Notes: generated by a model not told the origin, from the letters alone. Positions 1 through 8,837 are shown, counted from the stretch's first letter. The stretch is 64,000 nucleotides of DNA from Sphingobacteruim zhuxiongii (GCF_009557615.1 NZ_CP045652.1:806001-870000), one strand, 5' to 3'. Made by a program: numbers and translations.

Positions 1-551
1 TGGGGTCCAGTGCGGCTATACCCGTCGATATTAGACTTCTTTCGGCAACAAATGTTCCTTTAAAAGCGCTAGCAGATGAATCTAGATTTCGGAAAGATTT
101 AATTTATCGAATAAATACCTTAGAGATACAAGTTCCTGCCTTACGTGATCGATTGGAGGATATCCCTTTATTAGCTAATCACTTCTTGGACTTCTATAAC
201 CAGAAATACCATAAAAATATAGCTGGGATAGAAGCTGATGCATTGCAAAAACTGAAACAATATCATTTCCCAGGTAATGTACGGGAACTGCAATATAGTA
301 TTGAACGTGCGGTAATAATGTCGGATCAATCGAGCCTTCGTGCGGATGATATATTATTCTCTCCCATCGAGTCTGTCCCGGAACCTTTGAATCAGGGTAA
401 TGACTTCTCTTCTCACAACCTTGAAGAGATAGAGAGAAAGGCTATTAAGTCGGCAATTGAACGTTATAACGGGAATATTAGTAAAGCGGCCAAAGAATTA
501 GGTTTAACACGAGCAACATTATACAGACGCCTAGAGAAATACAATTTATAA
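1..551 (+). CDS. Sigma-54-dependent response regulator, C-terminal part (cut by window edge)
   Basis: The reading frame is open from base 3 and runs into the window from outside, so only the last 182 or so residues are seen. The visible part begins inside the AAA+ sigma-54 interaction domain: 'PVDIRLLSATN' (sensor I region), then 'FRKDLIYRINTLEIQVPALR' with the arginine-finger region, then 'FPGNVRELQYSIERAV' (sensor II). It ends with a Fis-type helix-turn-helix ('NGNISKAAKELGLTRATLYR'). Such proteins remodel RNA polymerase holding sigma-54 to open promoters. The stop lies 4 bp before the histidine kinase gene, so the two very likely form a two-component pair. The N-terminal receiver domain is inferred from this context and is not visible. 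Confidence 0.93.
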   Translation, partial: GSSAAIPVDIRLLSATNVPLKALADESRFRKDLIYRINTLEIQVPALRDRLEDIPLLANHFLDFYNQKYHKNIAGIEADALQKLKQYHFPGNVRELQYSIERAVIMSDQSSLRADDILFSPIESVPEPLNQGNDFSSHNLEEIERKAIKSAIERYNGNISKAAKELGLTRATLYRRLEKYNL

Positions 552-555
552 GCAA

Positions 556-1875
556 ATGTCGAGAATAGCAATTGCTGATTTTTTTAAAGTATTAACGATT
601 CTTCTTTTATCCATAGGTATTGCCTATCTCGCATTCCTTGGGTACTATAGCTATGCTTTTGTCTCCTTTTTATTGACACTTTTCTTTGCCTATCGATTCA
701 TCGCCAAGCATCGTTTTCTTATTAAACAGCTCCTTGAATTTTCAGAGGCGGTAAAATATCGAGATTTTACCCGCCGCTTTGTGGTTAAAAATGGGAATTC
801 TGCCGAAGGGAAATTATTTCAAGCATTTAATCAGATCAATGAAATTTATAAAAATATAAGTATTGATCAGGCGCTTCAGCATCAGTATCTGAATAAGGTA
901 ATTAATATGCTTGATACGGCGATCTTGTTCTTCCATGCGGATACCGGTAAGGTAATCTGGGTTAACGACGCCTTCAAATCATTGTTTCAAGTACCACACC
1001 TCGGTAATATATCAGGATTACAGCGTAGAAATGCAGATTTGTACGAGAAGACTATACAGCTGAAGGCGGGTAAGCAACAAATGGAAACAACGAGCTCAAG
1101 CTCTGGTAAGATCAAGGTACTTCTTCAATGTTCAGAATTTGAAACTCAGGACGGACAGTTTCGAATTGTAGTTTATCAAGATATCAATGAGGCGATCGAC
1201 GAGACGGAGACCAAAGCATGGCATAAACTTTTACGGGTTTTGACCCACGAGATTATGAATTCTATCGGTCCGATCAGTTCGCTTGCTGAAACCCTACACA
1301 GTCGATTGGAACAATGGGAGGGGGATCAGGATATCGATGATCTGAAGTTAGGAATATTCACAATCAAGCGTCGAAGCGAGGGTTTATTACAATTCGCGAA
1401 AAGTTACCGCCTAATCAATAAAGTTGATCAGCCGCAAGTTGCAGAAATCCTCCTTGTTCAGCTCTTTGAGAATATCTATCAGCTGCTTGAACCAACACTG
1501 CTGCAGAAAAATATCGATGTCGATATTATTATCAAAAATACCCGGATGGTACTACAAGCAGACATCAATTTGCTTGAGCAAGTGTTGATTAACTTATTGC
1601 TCAATGCAATCGAGGCCGTTAAGGACCAAGAGGAGCCTTATATCAGCTTAACCGCCCTAGAAAACGGTGGTCGTACTCAAATCAAGATTCAAGATAATGG
1701 TGTTGGAATGTCTTCTGAAATTCAAGAGCAGATTTTCACGCCTTTCTTCACGACTAAAAAAACTGGAACTGGTGTAGGGCTTACGCTTAGTAAACAAATC
1801 ATGTTAATGCACAAAGGAAATCTACTTGTCGACAGCAAAGAGGGGGAAGGAAGTGTGTTTACATTACAGTTTTAG
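556..1875 (+). CDS. Membrane sensor histidine kinase (NtrY-like), partner of the upstream sigma-54 regulator
   Basis: The protein has 439 residues. Two hydrophobic helices lie within the first 50 residues, followed by a linker and a PAS-like region (about 110-210). The phospho-acceptor helix carries 'LTHEIMNSIGPI' with the likely phosphorylated His at residue 231. The ATP-binding domain has an N box ('NLLLNAIEAV'), G1 box ('DNGVGM') and F/G2 region ('TPFFTTKKTGTGVGLTLSK'). It should autophosphorylate and pass phosphate to the adjacent sigma-54 regulator. There is almost no periplasmic loop between the two helices, which points to sensing in the membrane or cytoplasm. The signal is unknown. 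No clear terminator follows. Confidence 0.92.
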   Translation: MSRIAIADFFKVLTILLLSIGIAYLAFLGYYSYAFVSFLLTLFFAYRFIAKHRFLIKQLLEFSEAVKYRDFTRRFVVKNGNSAEGKLFQAFNQINEIYKNISIDQALQHQYLNKVINMLDTAILFFHADTGKVIWVNDAFKSLFQVPHLGNISGLQRRNADLYEKTIQLKAGKQQMETTSSSSGKIKVLLQCSEFETQDGQFRIVVYQDINEAIDETETKAWHKLLRVLTHEIMNSIGPISSLAETLHSRLEQWEGDQDIDDLKLGIFTIKRRSEGLLQFAKSYRLINKVDQPQVAEILLVQLFENIYQLLEPTLLQKNIDVDIIIKNTRMVLQADINLLEQVLINLLLNAIEAVKDQEEPYISLTALENGGRTQIKIQDNGVGMSSEIQEQIFTPFFTTKKTGTGVGLTLSKQIMLMHKGNLLVDSKEGEGSVFTLQF

Positions 1876-2315
1876 TGTCAAACATCGCCTAACAAACAAT
1901 TCCGCTCTCAAGCCAACATCAAAACGCAATTCTACCTTCTTTCTAACAGCACCGTTTATGCTATGATTTCTAATTTATCCAGTTTGGGAATGATGGGCAT
2001 ATACTTTTTTCACAATAAAAGCTTCGTTCAATTGCATTAGATGCTGCGGTATTTTTATAGCTGATTATTGCAAGTTGGAATTTCGAAGGATACATCGGAT
2101 CACTTCAGTCTAGTTCCCTTTCACATCCCTTTCAAACCCCTTTCAAAACCCAATCAGGGCCGATCGTGAAGGGACCTGATAAGGATTTTAAAAGGATATC
2201 AAAGACTTGAATTAAAATTGAAAATAATAGCATTGCCAAGCTTGAAGTTTCTCTTTTCAGAAAAAAGTAGTGAAAACGAATCGCTAAGTGCTAACCTCTC
2301 AGAACTAGACTTTGA
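1876..2315. other. 440-bp gene-free stretch with short CCCTTTCA repeats
   Basis: No convincing gene lies here, and the two flanking genes converge on it. Around 2113-2150 there are three closely spaced CCCTTTCA-like units, and GTGAAGGGACC at 2166-2176 is roughly complementary to the first one, so an imperfect fold is possible. No clean terminator with a T-run was seen. Confidence 0.4.
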
Positions 2316-3491
2316 TTAAAAAGCTTCACTAATGCTCAAATAGAAGCCAGATTGTCTCTTTTCACCTGGGCGTTGTTCACCGAAGGCATAATCGAATCGA
2401 ATACTGCTATTATGTTCGAGGCTGAAGAAGTAACGAATGCCGGCACCATAGCTAGGTAGAAGACGCATATCGTTTTCTTTTGAAAACGTACTTCCTGTGC
2501 CGAGAAAACCATTAATACCCACGCGTGGATGAAATCTATAGCGGAGTTCAGCTTGCGCTGTAGCGTAGTTATTGTCTTTATATCGTCCAAGATAATATCC
2601 GCGCATGCTCATGTCGCCACCCAAGTCACGAAGTACATAAAAAGGGATTTTATCGCCGTATGTTCCACGGTATAAACCTTGCGCTGCTACTGTTAGCGAC
2701 TTACTGATCGGATAGAAGCCTCTTAAATCAATTTCAACTTGGGATCCTATGAAATTATCCTTTCCGAAGAAATTAGGTGCATAGCTGTATTTTGCACGTC
2801 CGTAGAATCCTTCGGTTGTATAAGTGGTGTTATTTCGGGTATCGTAAAGTGCGGAAGCCCCTAATGCAAGATATTGTCCTCCTGTCTTCCCGTATACTGT
2901 TGGTTCCTCGAAAATACCCCCTGCTTCCATATCTTTGAATTTGAGATATTCATAGTTTACATTGAGCCCTGCGTAGAAATTTGGTGCAAAGCGCTTCTCG
3001 CCATCTAGTTTTATACGATATAATTTCTGATCGAGATAGTCTTCATCTGCTTTCCAAGTATCATTCCCTATCCCGTAAAAATTAAATGGCCAGTCGCGAT
3101 ACCGTAGCTCTGATAGGATATGATATTCGTTACCTTTAGTCCAGATATCTGAAATAAGTTTGATGTTTTTCTGTTTTTTTGTTGTCAATGTACCGATCAA
3201 CGTAAGATTTGAGGTGCGACTATTTAAATCGTTTTTGTCTATATAGAAATTGTATGTACTTGCGATACCATATTCGAAGCCTGTTTCTTGTGCGTACCCA
3301 ACTGCCGGAAGTACCATAAAACTTGCCGAACGGGAAGAATCTTTTTCCGATGAGACGAATTTTTTGATGATTTTTTTGATAAAATTAGTGGAATCGAGCG
3401 AGCTTTCTTGTGCCTTCGCACTTAACTGCAATCCCAATGATAGGACCGCGAGGAGTAGAATTTTGGATAATCTAGAATAAAACATGCGCAA
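2316..3491 (-). CDS. Omp85/BamA-like outer-membrane barrel (bacterial surface antigen domain)
   Basis: The protein has 391 residues and starts with a signal peptide (hydrophobic 'ILLLAVLSLGLQLSAKAQ'). After a short lysine/serine-rich linker come alternating amphipathic strands. 'MRGYYLGRYKD' at about 296-306 carries the RGY motif typical of Omp85 barrels, and the chain ends in an aromatic residue ('LSISEAF'), as expected for barrel assembly. No POTRA domains are visible, so it is a short barrel-only member, not BamA itself. Its cargo is unknown; homologues are annotated only as BamA/TamA-family proteins. It is monocistronic and convergent with the kinase gene. Confidence 0.82.
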   Translation of the reverse strand: MRMFYSRLSKILLLAVLSLGLQLSAKAQESSLDSTNFIKKIIKKFVSSEKDSSRSASFMVLPAVGYAQETGFEYGIASTYNFYIDKNDLNSRTSNLTLIGTLTTKKQKNIKLISDIWTKGNEYHILSELRYRDWPFNFYGIGNDTWKADEDYLDQKLYRIKLDGEKRFAPNFYAGLNVNYEYLKFKDMEAGGIFEEPTVYGKTGGQYLALGASALYDTRNNTTYTTEGFYGRAKYSYAPNFFGKDNFIGSQVEIDLRGFYPISKSLTVAAQGLYRGTYGDKIPFYVLRDLGGDMSMRGYYLGRYKDNNYATAQAELRYRFHPRVGINGFLGTGSTFSKENDMRLLPSYGAGIRYFFSLEHNSSIRFDYAFGEQRPGEKRQSGFYLSISEAF

Positions 3492-3583
3492 ATATAGGGC
3501 TTCTGAATAATTGAAAATAAAAATTATTTACTTGCATATCAGGTAAATGGTTTTTTGCGCAGAAAAAAAAGGATAAATATATT

Positions 3584-3612
3584 TTGTAATATGCTTCGAG
3601 TAGCTATCTTTG
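3584..3612 (+). promoter_or_regulatory. Bacteroidota-type promoter upstream of the tRNA-tuf operon
   Basis: TTG at 3584-3586 is followed after 18 nt by TATCTTTG at 3605-3612, a full match to the Bacteroidota -33/-7 consensus. It lies about 160 bp before the first tRNA. Confidence 0.65.
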
Positions 3613-3684
3613 CATCATCAAAACGGGGAAATAACAAACAAAGTTTTGATGAGTTCTTTAACTGAAAAAAAATATAAATAAAAC

Positions 3685-3715
3685 TTGCAGAAGTCAAAAT
3701 AATATTAGATTTTTG
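3685..3715 (+). promoter_or_regulatory. Second, weaker promoter for the tRNA-tuf operon
   Basis: TTG at 3685-3687 and GATTTTTG at 3708-3715 (one mismatch to TAnnTTTG) are 20 nt apart. The start would fall about 50 bp before tRNA-Thr, so the tRNA operon may have tandem promoters. Confidence 0.45.
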
Positions 3716-3770
3716 CACTCGCTATCCAAGGGTAGTCGTTCTTTAAGAAAGTTTTATTAAATTTAAATAC

Positions 3771-3843
<73 letters not shown>

Positions 3844-3868
3844 CAAACGTAACTTAGGTTACAGGTCT

Positions 3869-3949
3869 GGAGGGGTTCCAGAGCGGTCAAATGGGACGGA
3901 CTGTAAATCCGTTGCTTCGGCTTCGAAGGTTCGAATCCTTCTCCCTCCA
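3869..3949 (+). tRNA. tRNA-Tyr (GTA)
   Basis: An 81-nt class II tRNA with a long variable arm (around GCTTCGGC). The acceptor stem is GGAGGGG/TCCCTCC and the anticodon stem ACGGA/TCCGT encloses CTGTAAA, giving GTA. It starts 25 bp after tRNA-Thr. Confidence 0.97.
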
Positions 3950-3959
3950 CACTAATTTT

Positions 3960-4000
3960 GTATACGCTTTAGCTGCTTGCAGTTTTCTCAAAGCGTATAC
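3960..4000 (+). other. Perfect 11-bp inverted repeat between tRNA-Tyr and tRNA-Gly
   Basis: GTATACGCTTT (3960-3970) is matched exactly by AAAGCGTATAC (3990-4000) around a 19-nt loop. In the tRNA precursor it would form a stem-loop in the spacer. No T-run follows, so a processing or spacing role is more likely than termination; this is inference. Confidence 0.6.
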
Positions 4001-4008
4001 AATTAAAA

Positions 4009-4081
4009 GCGGAAGTAGCTCAGTTGGTAGAGCGATAGCCTTCCAAGCTATAGGTCGCGAGTTCGAACCTCGTCTTCCGCT
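4009..4081 (+). tRNA. tRNA-Gly (TCC)
   Basis: A 73-nt cloverleaf with acceptor GCGGAAG/CTTCCGC and anticodon stem ATAGC/GCTAT around CTTCCAA, giving TCC. The T-arm contains GAGTTCGAACCTC. Confidence 0.97.
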
Positions 4082-4169
4082 CAATTTATAAAACAAAATA
4101 AGTCTCTGTCTTCTTTGATATTTTTATGTAAAGACTAGAGGCTTACAGCTGTAAATAAGGTTTTTGTAA

Positions 4170-4241
<72 letters not shown>

Positions 4242-4312
4242 CGACACAAAAGTTTTTTTAACTTTGTAACATAATTAAAAGAAATATTTTATAATTACTA
4301 ATTCGCATAAAC

Positions 4313-5500
4313 ATGGCAAAAGAGAAATTTGACCGTAGTAAACCGCACTTAAATATTGGTACTATTGGTCACGTTGACCACGGTAAAACAACTACAACAG
4401 CTGCTATCACTAAAGTTTTAGCTGATAAAGGTTTGTCAGAAGCTCGTTCATTTGATTCAATTGACTCTGCTCCTGAAGAAAAAGAGCGTGGTATCACAAT
4501 CAACACTGCACACGTAGAATACCAAACAGCTAACCGTCACTATGCACACGTTGACTGTCCAGGTCACGCCGATTACGTTAAGAACATGGTAACTGGTGCT
4601 GCTCAAATGGATGGTGCTATCATCGTTGTTGCTGCTACAGATGGTCCTATGCCTCAAACTCGCGAGCACATCCTATTGGCTCGTCAGGTAGGTGTTCCTG
4701 CGTTAGTAGTATTCTTGAACAAAGTTGACTTAGTTGATGACTCTGAGTTATTAGACTTAGTTGAAATGGAAGTTCGTGAATTATTATCATTCTACGAATT
4801 CCCAGGTGATGATATTCCTGTAATCCAAGGTTCTGCATTAGGTGCATTGAACGGTGAAGAGAAATGGGTTGACGCAATCATGGAATTAATGGACGCTGTA
4901 GATAACTACATTCCAATTCCTCCACGTTTGACTGAATTACCTTTCTTAATGCCTATCGAAGACGTATTCTCGATCACTGGTCGTGGTACAGTTGCAACTG
5001 GTCGTATCGAAAGAGGTGTAATCAACTCTGGTGATCCAGTTGAGATCTTAGGTATGGGTGCTGAGAACTTGAAATCTACAGTAACAGGTGTTGAGATGTT
5101 CCGTAAAATTTTAGATTACGGTGAAGCAGGTGATAACGTAGGTTTATTGTTACGTGGTATTGAGAAAACTGATATCCGTCGTGGTATGGTTATCTGTAAA
5201 CCAGGTTCAGTAACTCCTCACACAGACTTCAAAGCTGAGGTTTACGTATTATCAAAAGCTGAAGGTGGTCGTCACACTCCATTCTTTAACAAATACCGTC
5301 CTCAGTTCTATTTCCGTACAACAGACGTAACTGGAGAAATCACTCTAGAAGCGGGTACTGAGATGGTTATGCCAGGTGATAACGTTACAATCAATGTTAA
5401 GTTGATCAACGCAATCGCTATGGAAAAAGGTCTACGTTTCGCTATCCGTGAGGGTGGTCGTACAGTAGGTGCTGGTCAGGTAACTGAAATCGTAGCGTAA
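4313..5500 (+). CDS. tuf: Translation elongation factor Tu
   Basis: EF-Tu is the GTPase that delivers aminoacyl-tRNA to the ribosome. The 395-residue length is standard. The P-loop 'GHVDHGKT' is at residues 19-26, followed by the switch region '[12 protein letters not shown]', 'DCPGHADY' and the guanine-specificity motif 'NKVD'; domains 2 and 3 are complete to 'AGQVTEIVA'. It sits at the end of the tRNA operon and is closed by its own terminator, separating it from the tRNA-Trp/secE/nusG unit. A short 7-bp hairpin (5498-5515) overlaps the stop codon. Confidence 0.99.
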   Translation: MAKEKFDRSKPHLNIGTIGHVDHGKTTTTAAITKVLADKGLSEARSFDSIDSAPEEKERGITINTAHVEYQTANRHYAHVDCPGHADYVKNMVTGAAQMDGAIIVVAATDGPMPQTREHILLARQVGVPALVVFLNKVDLVDDSELLDLVEMEVRELLSFYEFPGDDIPVIQGSALGALNGEEKWVDAIMELMDAVDNYIPIPPRLTELPFLMPIEDVFSITGRGTVATGRIERGVINSGDPVEILGMGAENLKSTVTGVEMFRKILDYGEAGDNVGLLLRGIEKTDIRRGMVICKPGSVTPHTDFKAEVYVLSKAEGGRHTPFFNKYRPQFYFRTTDVTGEITLEAGTEMVMPGDNVTINVKLINAIAMEKGLRFAIREGGRTVGAGQVTEIVA

Positions 5501-5530
5501 TCTCTTTCGAGATTATCTCTAAACATAGAT

Positions 5531-5568
5531 ATAAGCTAACCGATGCAAGTCGGTTAGCTTATTTTTTC
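5531..5568 (+). terminator. Rho-independent terminator after tuf
   Basis: A 13-bp perfect stem, ATAAGCTAACCGA (5531-5543) with TCGGTTAGCTTAT (5550-5562), a 6-nt loop and a run of T. Confidence 0.85.
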
Positions 5569-5693
5569 AAAACCATCTGATTTTTAGATGTTCCAAGGAT
5601 AGTGGGTTTTTTGTGTCGCTTTTGTGATATTGGATAATACCCTTCCTAGTACATGAAAAGCCGATTTTTTTGATAATAAAGTGAAATAATATT

Positions 5694-5723
5694 TGTTGCA
5701 ATGCGCTTGAAAACCTATATTTG
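5694..5723 (+). promoter_or_regulatory. Promoter of the tRNA-Trp/secE/nusG unit
   Basis: TTG at 5694-5696, a 19-nt spacer and TATATTTG at 5716-5723 match the Bacteroidota consensus. The start would be about 15 nt before tRNA-Trp. Confidence 0.65.
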
Positions 5724-5745
5724 CAACATCAAAATACAAAGCTAC

Positions 5746-5816
5746 ACGGGCATAGTTCAAAGGTAGAATAGAGGTCTCCAAAACCTTCGATCTGGGTTCG
5801 AATCCTAGTGCCCGTG
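5746..5816 (+). tRNA. tRNA-Trp (CCA)
   Basis: A 71-nt cloverleaf with acceptor ACGGGCA/TGCCCGT and anticodon stem GAGGT/ACCTT around CTCCAAA, giving CCA. It lies 23 bp before secE, so tRNA and mRNA probably share one transcript, an arrangement common in bacteria. Confidence 0.97.
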
Positions 5817-5839
5817 CAAATAACTTAGAAAAATTATAA

Positions 5840-6034
5840 ATGGCAAAAGTACTTGATTTTATTAAAGACTCTTATACAGAGATTACTGAGAAAGTGACTT
5901 GGCCTACTTGGTCTCAATTGCAAAGTCACGCAGTAGTCGTGCTTGTTGCTTCCTTGATTATTGCAATCGTTGTTTTAATTATGGACAAAGCTTCAAGTAA
6001 CATTATGGAGTTGTTGTACGGTACGGGAGCTTAA
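5840..6034 (+). CDS. secE: Preprotein translocase subunit SecE
   Basis: SecE clamps SecY in the inner-membrane Sec channel. This is the short, single-helix form with 64 residues: an amphipathic N-terminal helix with the family motif 'EKVTWPTWSQL', then one membrane segment ('AVVVLVASLIIAIVVLIM'). Identity is supported by the order tRNA-Trp, secE, nusG, with 20 bp to nusG. Confidence 0.97.
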   Translation: MAKVLDFIKDSYTEITEKVTWPTWSQLQSHAVVVLVASLIIAIVVLIMDKASSNIMELLYGTGA

Positions 6035-6054
6035 TTTTCTAATCCAATATTAGT

Positions 6055-6600
6055 ATGGCAGATCAAAGTTTAAAATGGTACGTGGTACGTGCTGTGAGCG
6101 GTAAAGAGAAGAAAGTAAAACAATATTTAGAGGCAGAAATTAATCGCTTAGGCATTCAACACTTAGTTACGCAAGTATTAATCCCGATGGAAAAATACTA
6201 TCAAATGCGTGACGGTAAGAAAGTTGCGAAAGAACGTAACTATTACCCTGGTTATGTTTTGATCGAAGCGGCATTGGATGGTGAGATTGAACACGCGATC
6301 AAAAACGTAAATAGTGTAATTGGATTTTTAGGTGATAAAGCTGGTAATGCAATTCCTTTACGTCCAGCAGAAGTTAATCGTATTTTAGGTAAGGTTGACG
6401 AGATGGCTGAACAAGGTGAAAGCATTAACGTTCCTTACTATGTTGGTGAAACTGTAAAAGTAAGTGACGGTCCTTTCAATGGCTTTACCGGTGAAATTGA
6501 AGAGGTTCATGAAGACAAGAAGAAATTAACTGTAATGGTAAAAGTATTCGGTCGTAAAACTCCTCTTGAATTGAATTACATGCAGGTAGAAAAAGAGTAA
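6055..6600 (+). CDS. nusG: Transcription termination/antitermination factor NusG
   Basis: NusG binds RNA polymerase and couples transcription to ribosomes or Rho. The 181-residue protein has the NGN domain ('KWYVVRAVSGKEKKVKQYLE' near the start; 'YYPGYVLIEA' about residues 63-72) and a C-terminal KOW domain ('VKVSDGPFNGFTGEIEEV'). It follows secE by 20 bp and ends at a strong terminator, whereas in many bacteria transcription would continue into rplK. Confidence 0.98.
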   Translation: MADQSLKWYVVRAVSGKEKKVKQYLEAEINRLGIQHLVTQVLIPMEKYYQMRDGKKVAKERNYYPGYVLIEAALDGEIEHAIKNVNSVIGFLGDKAGNAIPLRPAEVNRILGKVDEMAEQGESINVPYYVGETVKVSDGPFNGFTGEIEEVHEDKKKLTVMVKVFGRKTPLELNYMQVEKE

Positions 6601-6603
6601 CTT

Positions 6604-6635
6604 AATACTTATTAGCGTTATTTTTAATAAGTATT
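6604..6635 (+). other. AT-rich 11-bp hairpin after nusG
   Basis: AATACTTATTA (6604-6614) is a perfect inverse of TAATAAGTATT (6625-6635). It lies just before the main terminator and may act with it. Confidence 0.5.
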
Positions 6636-6650
6636 TGATATAAAAATATT

Positions 6651-6680
6651 AGGCGTTGCAACTGCAGCGCCTTTTTTTTG
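6651..6680 (+). terminator. Rho-independent terminator of the secE-nusG unit
   Basis: AGGCGTTGCA (6651-6660) pairs with TGCAGCGCCT with one wobble, followed by eight T. The rest of the 314-bp gap up to the FG-GAP gene shows no gene. Confidence 0.85.
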
Positions 6681-6914
6681 TTTTGTATTTTTTTCGGAGC
6701 TCGCATGTTTATAAACGATTAATTTCTGCGGTTTGTTAGTTCACCTACATCGGCTTTAGGCGTATATTATCCTTCTATCGTTTTATCTTTGGTTTCAGTA
6801 GATTCACTGTTCTTGATGTGAAATCTTGTAAATTAGATTAATGGCTGGAAATGACTTTTCAAACAATATTGGTTGTTTATTGTTTTCTCTGTTCAGCCGC
6901 TTAACATTCCTACG

Positions 6915-8126
6915 ATGAATATGTCTAAAATTTCTCCTGTATTCTTGTTTATACTTTTTTTCTGTTTTAATTGTTCGGCACAACCTGCTGAAAACGAATC
7001 AACATACTTTATTGATTTGACGGAAAGTAATATGCCAATCGATTCGAATACCCATGCGTTAGATGTTGCATTGGCGGATATCGATAGAGACGGTTGGCTA
7101 GATATTGTGTTGGCTTTGGAAAAGGAACCGAATCGATATTATCGAAATTTAGGAAATGGAAAATTTCAATGGATTAAGAATGTCTTTAAAAATGCTAGTC
7201 ATGATTCTGAACATGTGCGCGTAGGGGATTTGGACGGCGATGGATTTATGGATGTATTATTCGTGGCAGAGGATGATCAAAATCATGAATATTATTTAGG
7301 GAATGGCGATGGTACTTTTCGAGATGTATCAGACCGACTACTGGCAAAGAGTGAGGGAAACGGTTTAGCTATTGGGGATGTAAATAATGACGGTTTGCTT
7401 GATGTGGTTATTGGGAATACGGGGGAGTCGCCAAAGAATTTTCTCTGGTTAAATAGTAATGAAACACCTGGTAAATTTAATAATTCTTCACCGGGAGATT
7501 TGCCCAATCATCATGATCTTACGCAATCGGTGTTGTTAGTTGATGTGGATAATGATGGTGATTTGGATATCGTTTTAGGTAACGAGCGGCCGCCAAGTCG
7601 TTTGTATTTTAATGATGGAAAAGGCAAGTTTAAGGAAGAGGAAGGGAAGTTGGCTCAAAGTGTAGATTTACACAGCAGGCAAGTTATTGCGGTGGATGCT
7701 AATGCGGACGGCTTAATAGATTTGTTTTTCGCGAATTTGACTAGCAACGGGGGGAAGCGAGAGCGGGATCCACGCGGTCGCCTGTTTATCAATAAGGGGC
7801 GAGGTCTGTTTGTTGATGAAACGGAGCAACGTATACCAGCATATGATTTTTCGACTTATGCTGCTGCAGCTATCGACTTTGATCGCGATGGGGACATGGA
7901 TATTATTTTAAGCGCCATTAAGATTCCACCGTTTGAGGCCTTTCAAATGCAGGCACTTCGTAATAATGGGAAAGGGGTTTATGAATTTGCGACGGCGGAT
8001 GTTATTCCAAAGATTACGGTAGAAAGAGCGTGGGGTATTGGAGTTGGCGATGTGAATGGTGATGGTAAGGAGGATTTGGTTGTAGGTGCTTGGGGAGGAC
8101 AGGTCCGTCTTTTATTAGCGAAATAA
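6915..8126 (+). CDS. Secreted seven-repeat FG-GAP/VCBS beta-propeller protein
   Basis: About 403 residues from the ATG at 6915; an in-frame start 42 nt upstream would add a non-signal-like extension, and ATG 6921 is also possible. The N-terminus is a signal peptide ('ISPVFLFILFFCFNCSAQ') whose final Cys could make it a lipoprotein. Seven calcium-loop motifs of the DxDxDGxxD type follow (for example 'DIDRDGWLDIV', 'DLDGDGFMDVL', 'DVNNDGLLDVV', 'DVDNDGDLDIV', 'DANADGLIDLF', 'DFDRDGDMDII', 'DVNGDGKEDLV'), enough for a complete seven-bladed propeller. Family members bind ligands or surfaces; no catalytic domain is seen. It separates nusG from rplK and lies between a terminator and a new promoter, so it looks like a later insertion. 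Confidence 0.85.
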   Translation: MNMSKISPVFLFILFFCFNCSAQPAENESTYFIDLTESNMPIDSNTHALDVALADIDRDGWLDIVLALEKEPNRYYRNLGNGKFQWIKNVFKNASHDSEHVRVGDLDGDGFMDVLFVAEDDQNHEYYLGNGDGTFRDVSDRLLAKSEGNGLAIGDVNNDGLLDVVIGNTGESPKNFLWLNSNETPGKFNNSSPGDLPNHHDLTQSVLLVDVDNDGDLDIVLGNERPPSRLYFNDGKGKFKEEEGKLAQSVDLHSRQVIAVDANADGLIDLFFANLTSNGGKRERDPRGRLFINKGRGLFVDETEQRIPAYDFSTYAAAAIDFDRDGDMDIILSAIKIPPFEAFQMQALRNNGKGVYEFATADVIPKITVERAWGIGVGDVNGDGKEDLVVGAWGGQVRLLLAK

Positions 8127-8254
8127 ACATCTTGATTATCTGGGGGTTTAATCTTAAATTGAATAATATATTTGTTTAATTGCTTAAAAATTCTTTCTTT
8201 TGAAATACTCCTAATAAAAAGTAAAAAATCTTTTAGATTCTCGGAATTAATATA

Positions 8255-8262
8255 TATCTTTG
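8255..8262 (+). promoter_or_regulatory. -7 element for the rplK-rpoC gene block
   Basis: TATCTTTG is an exact TAnnTTTG match; the -33 region (TTTAG near 8232) is weak. Transcription would start near 8268, giving a leader of about 100 nt before rplK. Confidence 0.6.
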
Positions 8263-8265
8263 CAC

Positions 8266-8302
8266 CTCGTTTGTATGCAAAACTCCGTTTTGTTCAAACG
8301 AG
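8266..8302 (+). promoter_or_regulatory. Nested hairpin at the 5' end of the rplK leader
   Basis: Outer arms CTCGTTTG (8266-8273) and CAAACGAG (8295-8302) enclose inner arms CAAAAC (8278-8283) and GTTTTG (8287-8292). It would sit at or next to the transcript's 5' end. It could stabilise the mRNA or bind a ribosomal protein; this is inference. Confidence 0.5.
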
Positions 8303-8371
8303 AAAAGTAAATGTTACGTTATTGCTTCCAACTTACTAACAAACATTTAACAAATTAAATAACAAAACAAA

Positions 8372-8815
8372 ATGGCAAAAGAAGTCAGTGCGTTAGTAAA
8401 ATTACAAGTGAAGGGCGGTGCTGCAAATCCATCTCCTCCAGTAGGACCTGCATTAGGTGCTAAAGGTGTGAACATTATGGATTTCTGTAAGCAATTTAAC
8501 GCTCGTACGCAAGATAAACCAGGTCAAGTATTGCCTGTTGTTATCACTGTATATGCCGACAAATCTTTTGATTTTATCATCAAAACTCCTCCAGTTGCAG
8601 TTCAATTAAAAGACGCTGCTAAGCTGAAAAGCGGATCTGGAGAGCCTAACCGTAAAAAAGTAGCTGCTATTACTTGGGATCAAGTAAAGACTATTGCGGA
8701 AGATAAAATGCCAGATTTAAATGCATTTACAGTAGAGTCTGCTATGAAAATGGTAGCAGGTACTGCGCGTAGTATGGGTATCACTGTATCTGGTGATGCT
8801 CCTTGGAAAAATTAA
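8372..8815 (+). CDS. rplK: 50S ribosomal protein L11
   Basis: L11 builds the GTPase-associated centre of the large subunit. The 147-residue length is normal. The N-terminal domain has '[20 protein letters not shown]' and the C-terminal rRNA-binding domain has 'RSMGITVSG'. It is the first gene of the rplKAJL-rpoBC block, with 22 bp to rplA. Confidence 0.99.
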   Translation: MAKEVSALVKLQVKGGAANPSPPVGPALGAKGVNIMDFCKQFNARTQDKPGQVLPVVITVYADKSFDFIIKTPPVAVQLKDAAKLKSGSGEPNRKKVAAITWDQVKTIAEDKMPDLNAFTVESAMKMVAGTARSMGITVSGDAPWKN

Positions 8816-8837
8816 TTAACGAAATCAGTTTAAGAAA

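Noticed and set aside
2105-2176. Possible CRISPR array from the CCCTTTCA repeats
   Set aside because: The units are too short, irregular and have no spacers of constant length; no cas genes are present.
3887-4096. Open frames on both strands over the tRNA-Tyr/tRNA-Gly region
   Set aside because: They are translations of tRNA genes and their spacer; the cloverleafs explain the sequence fully.
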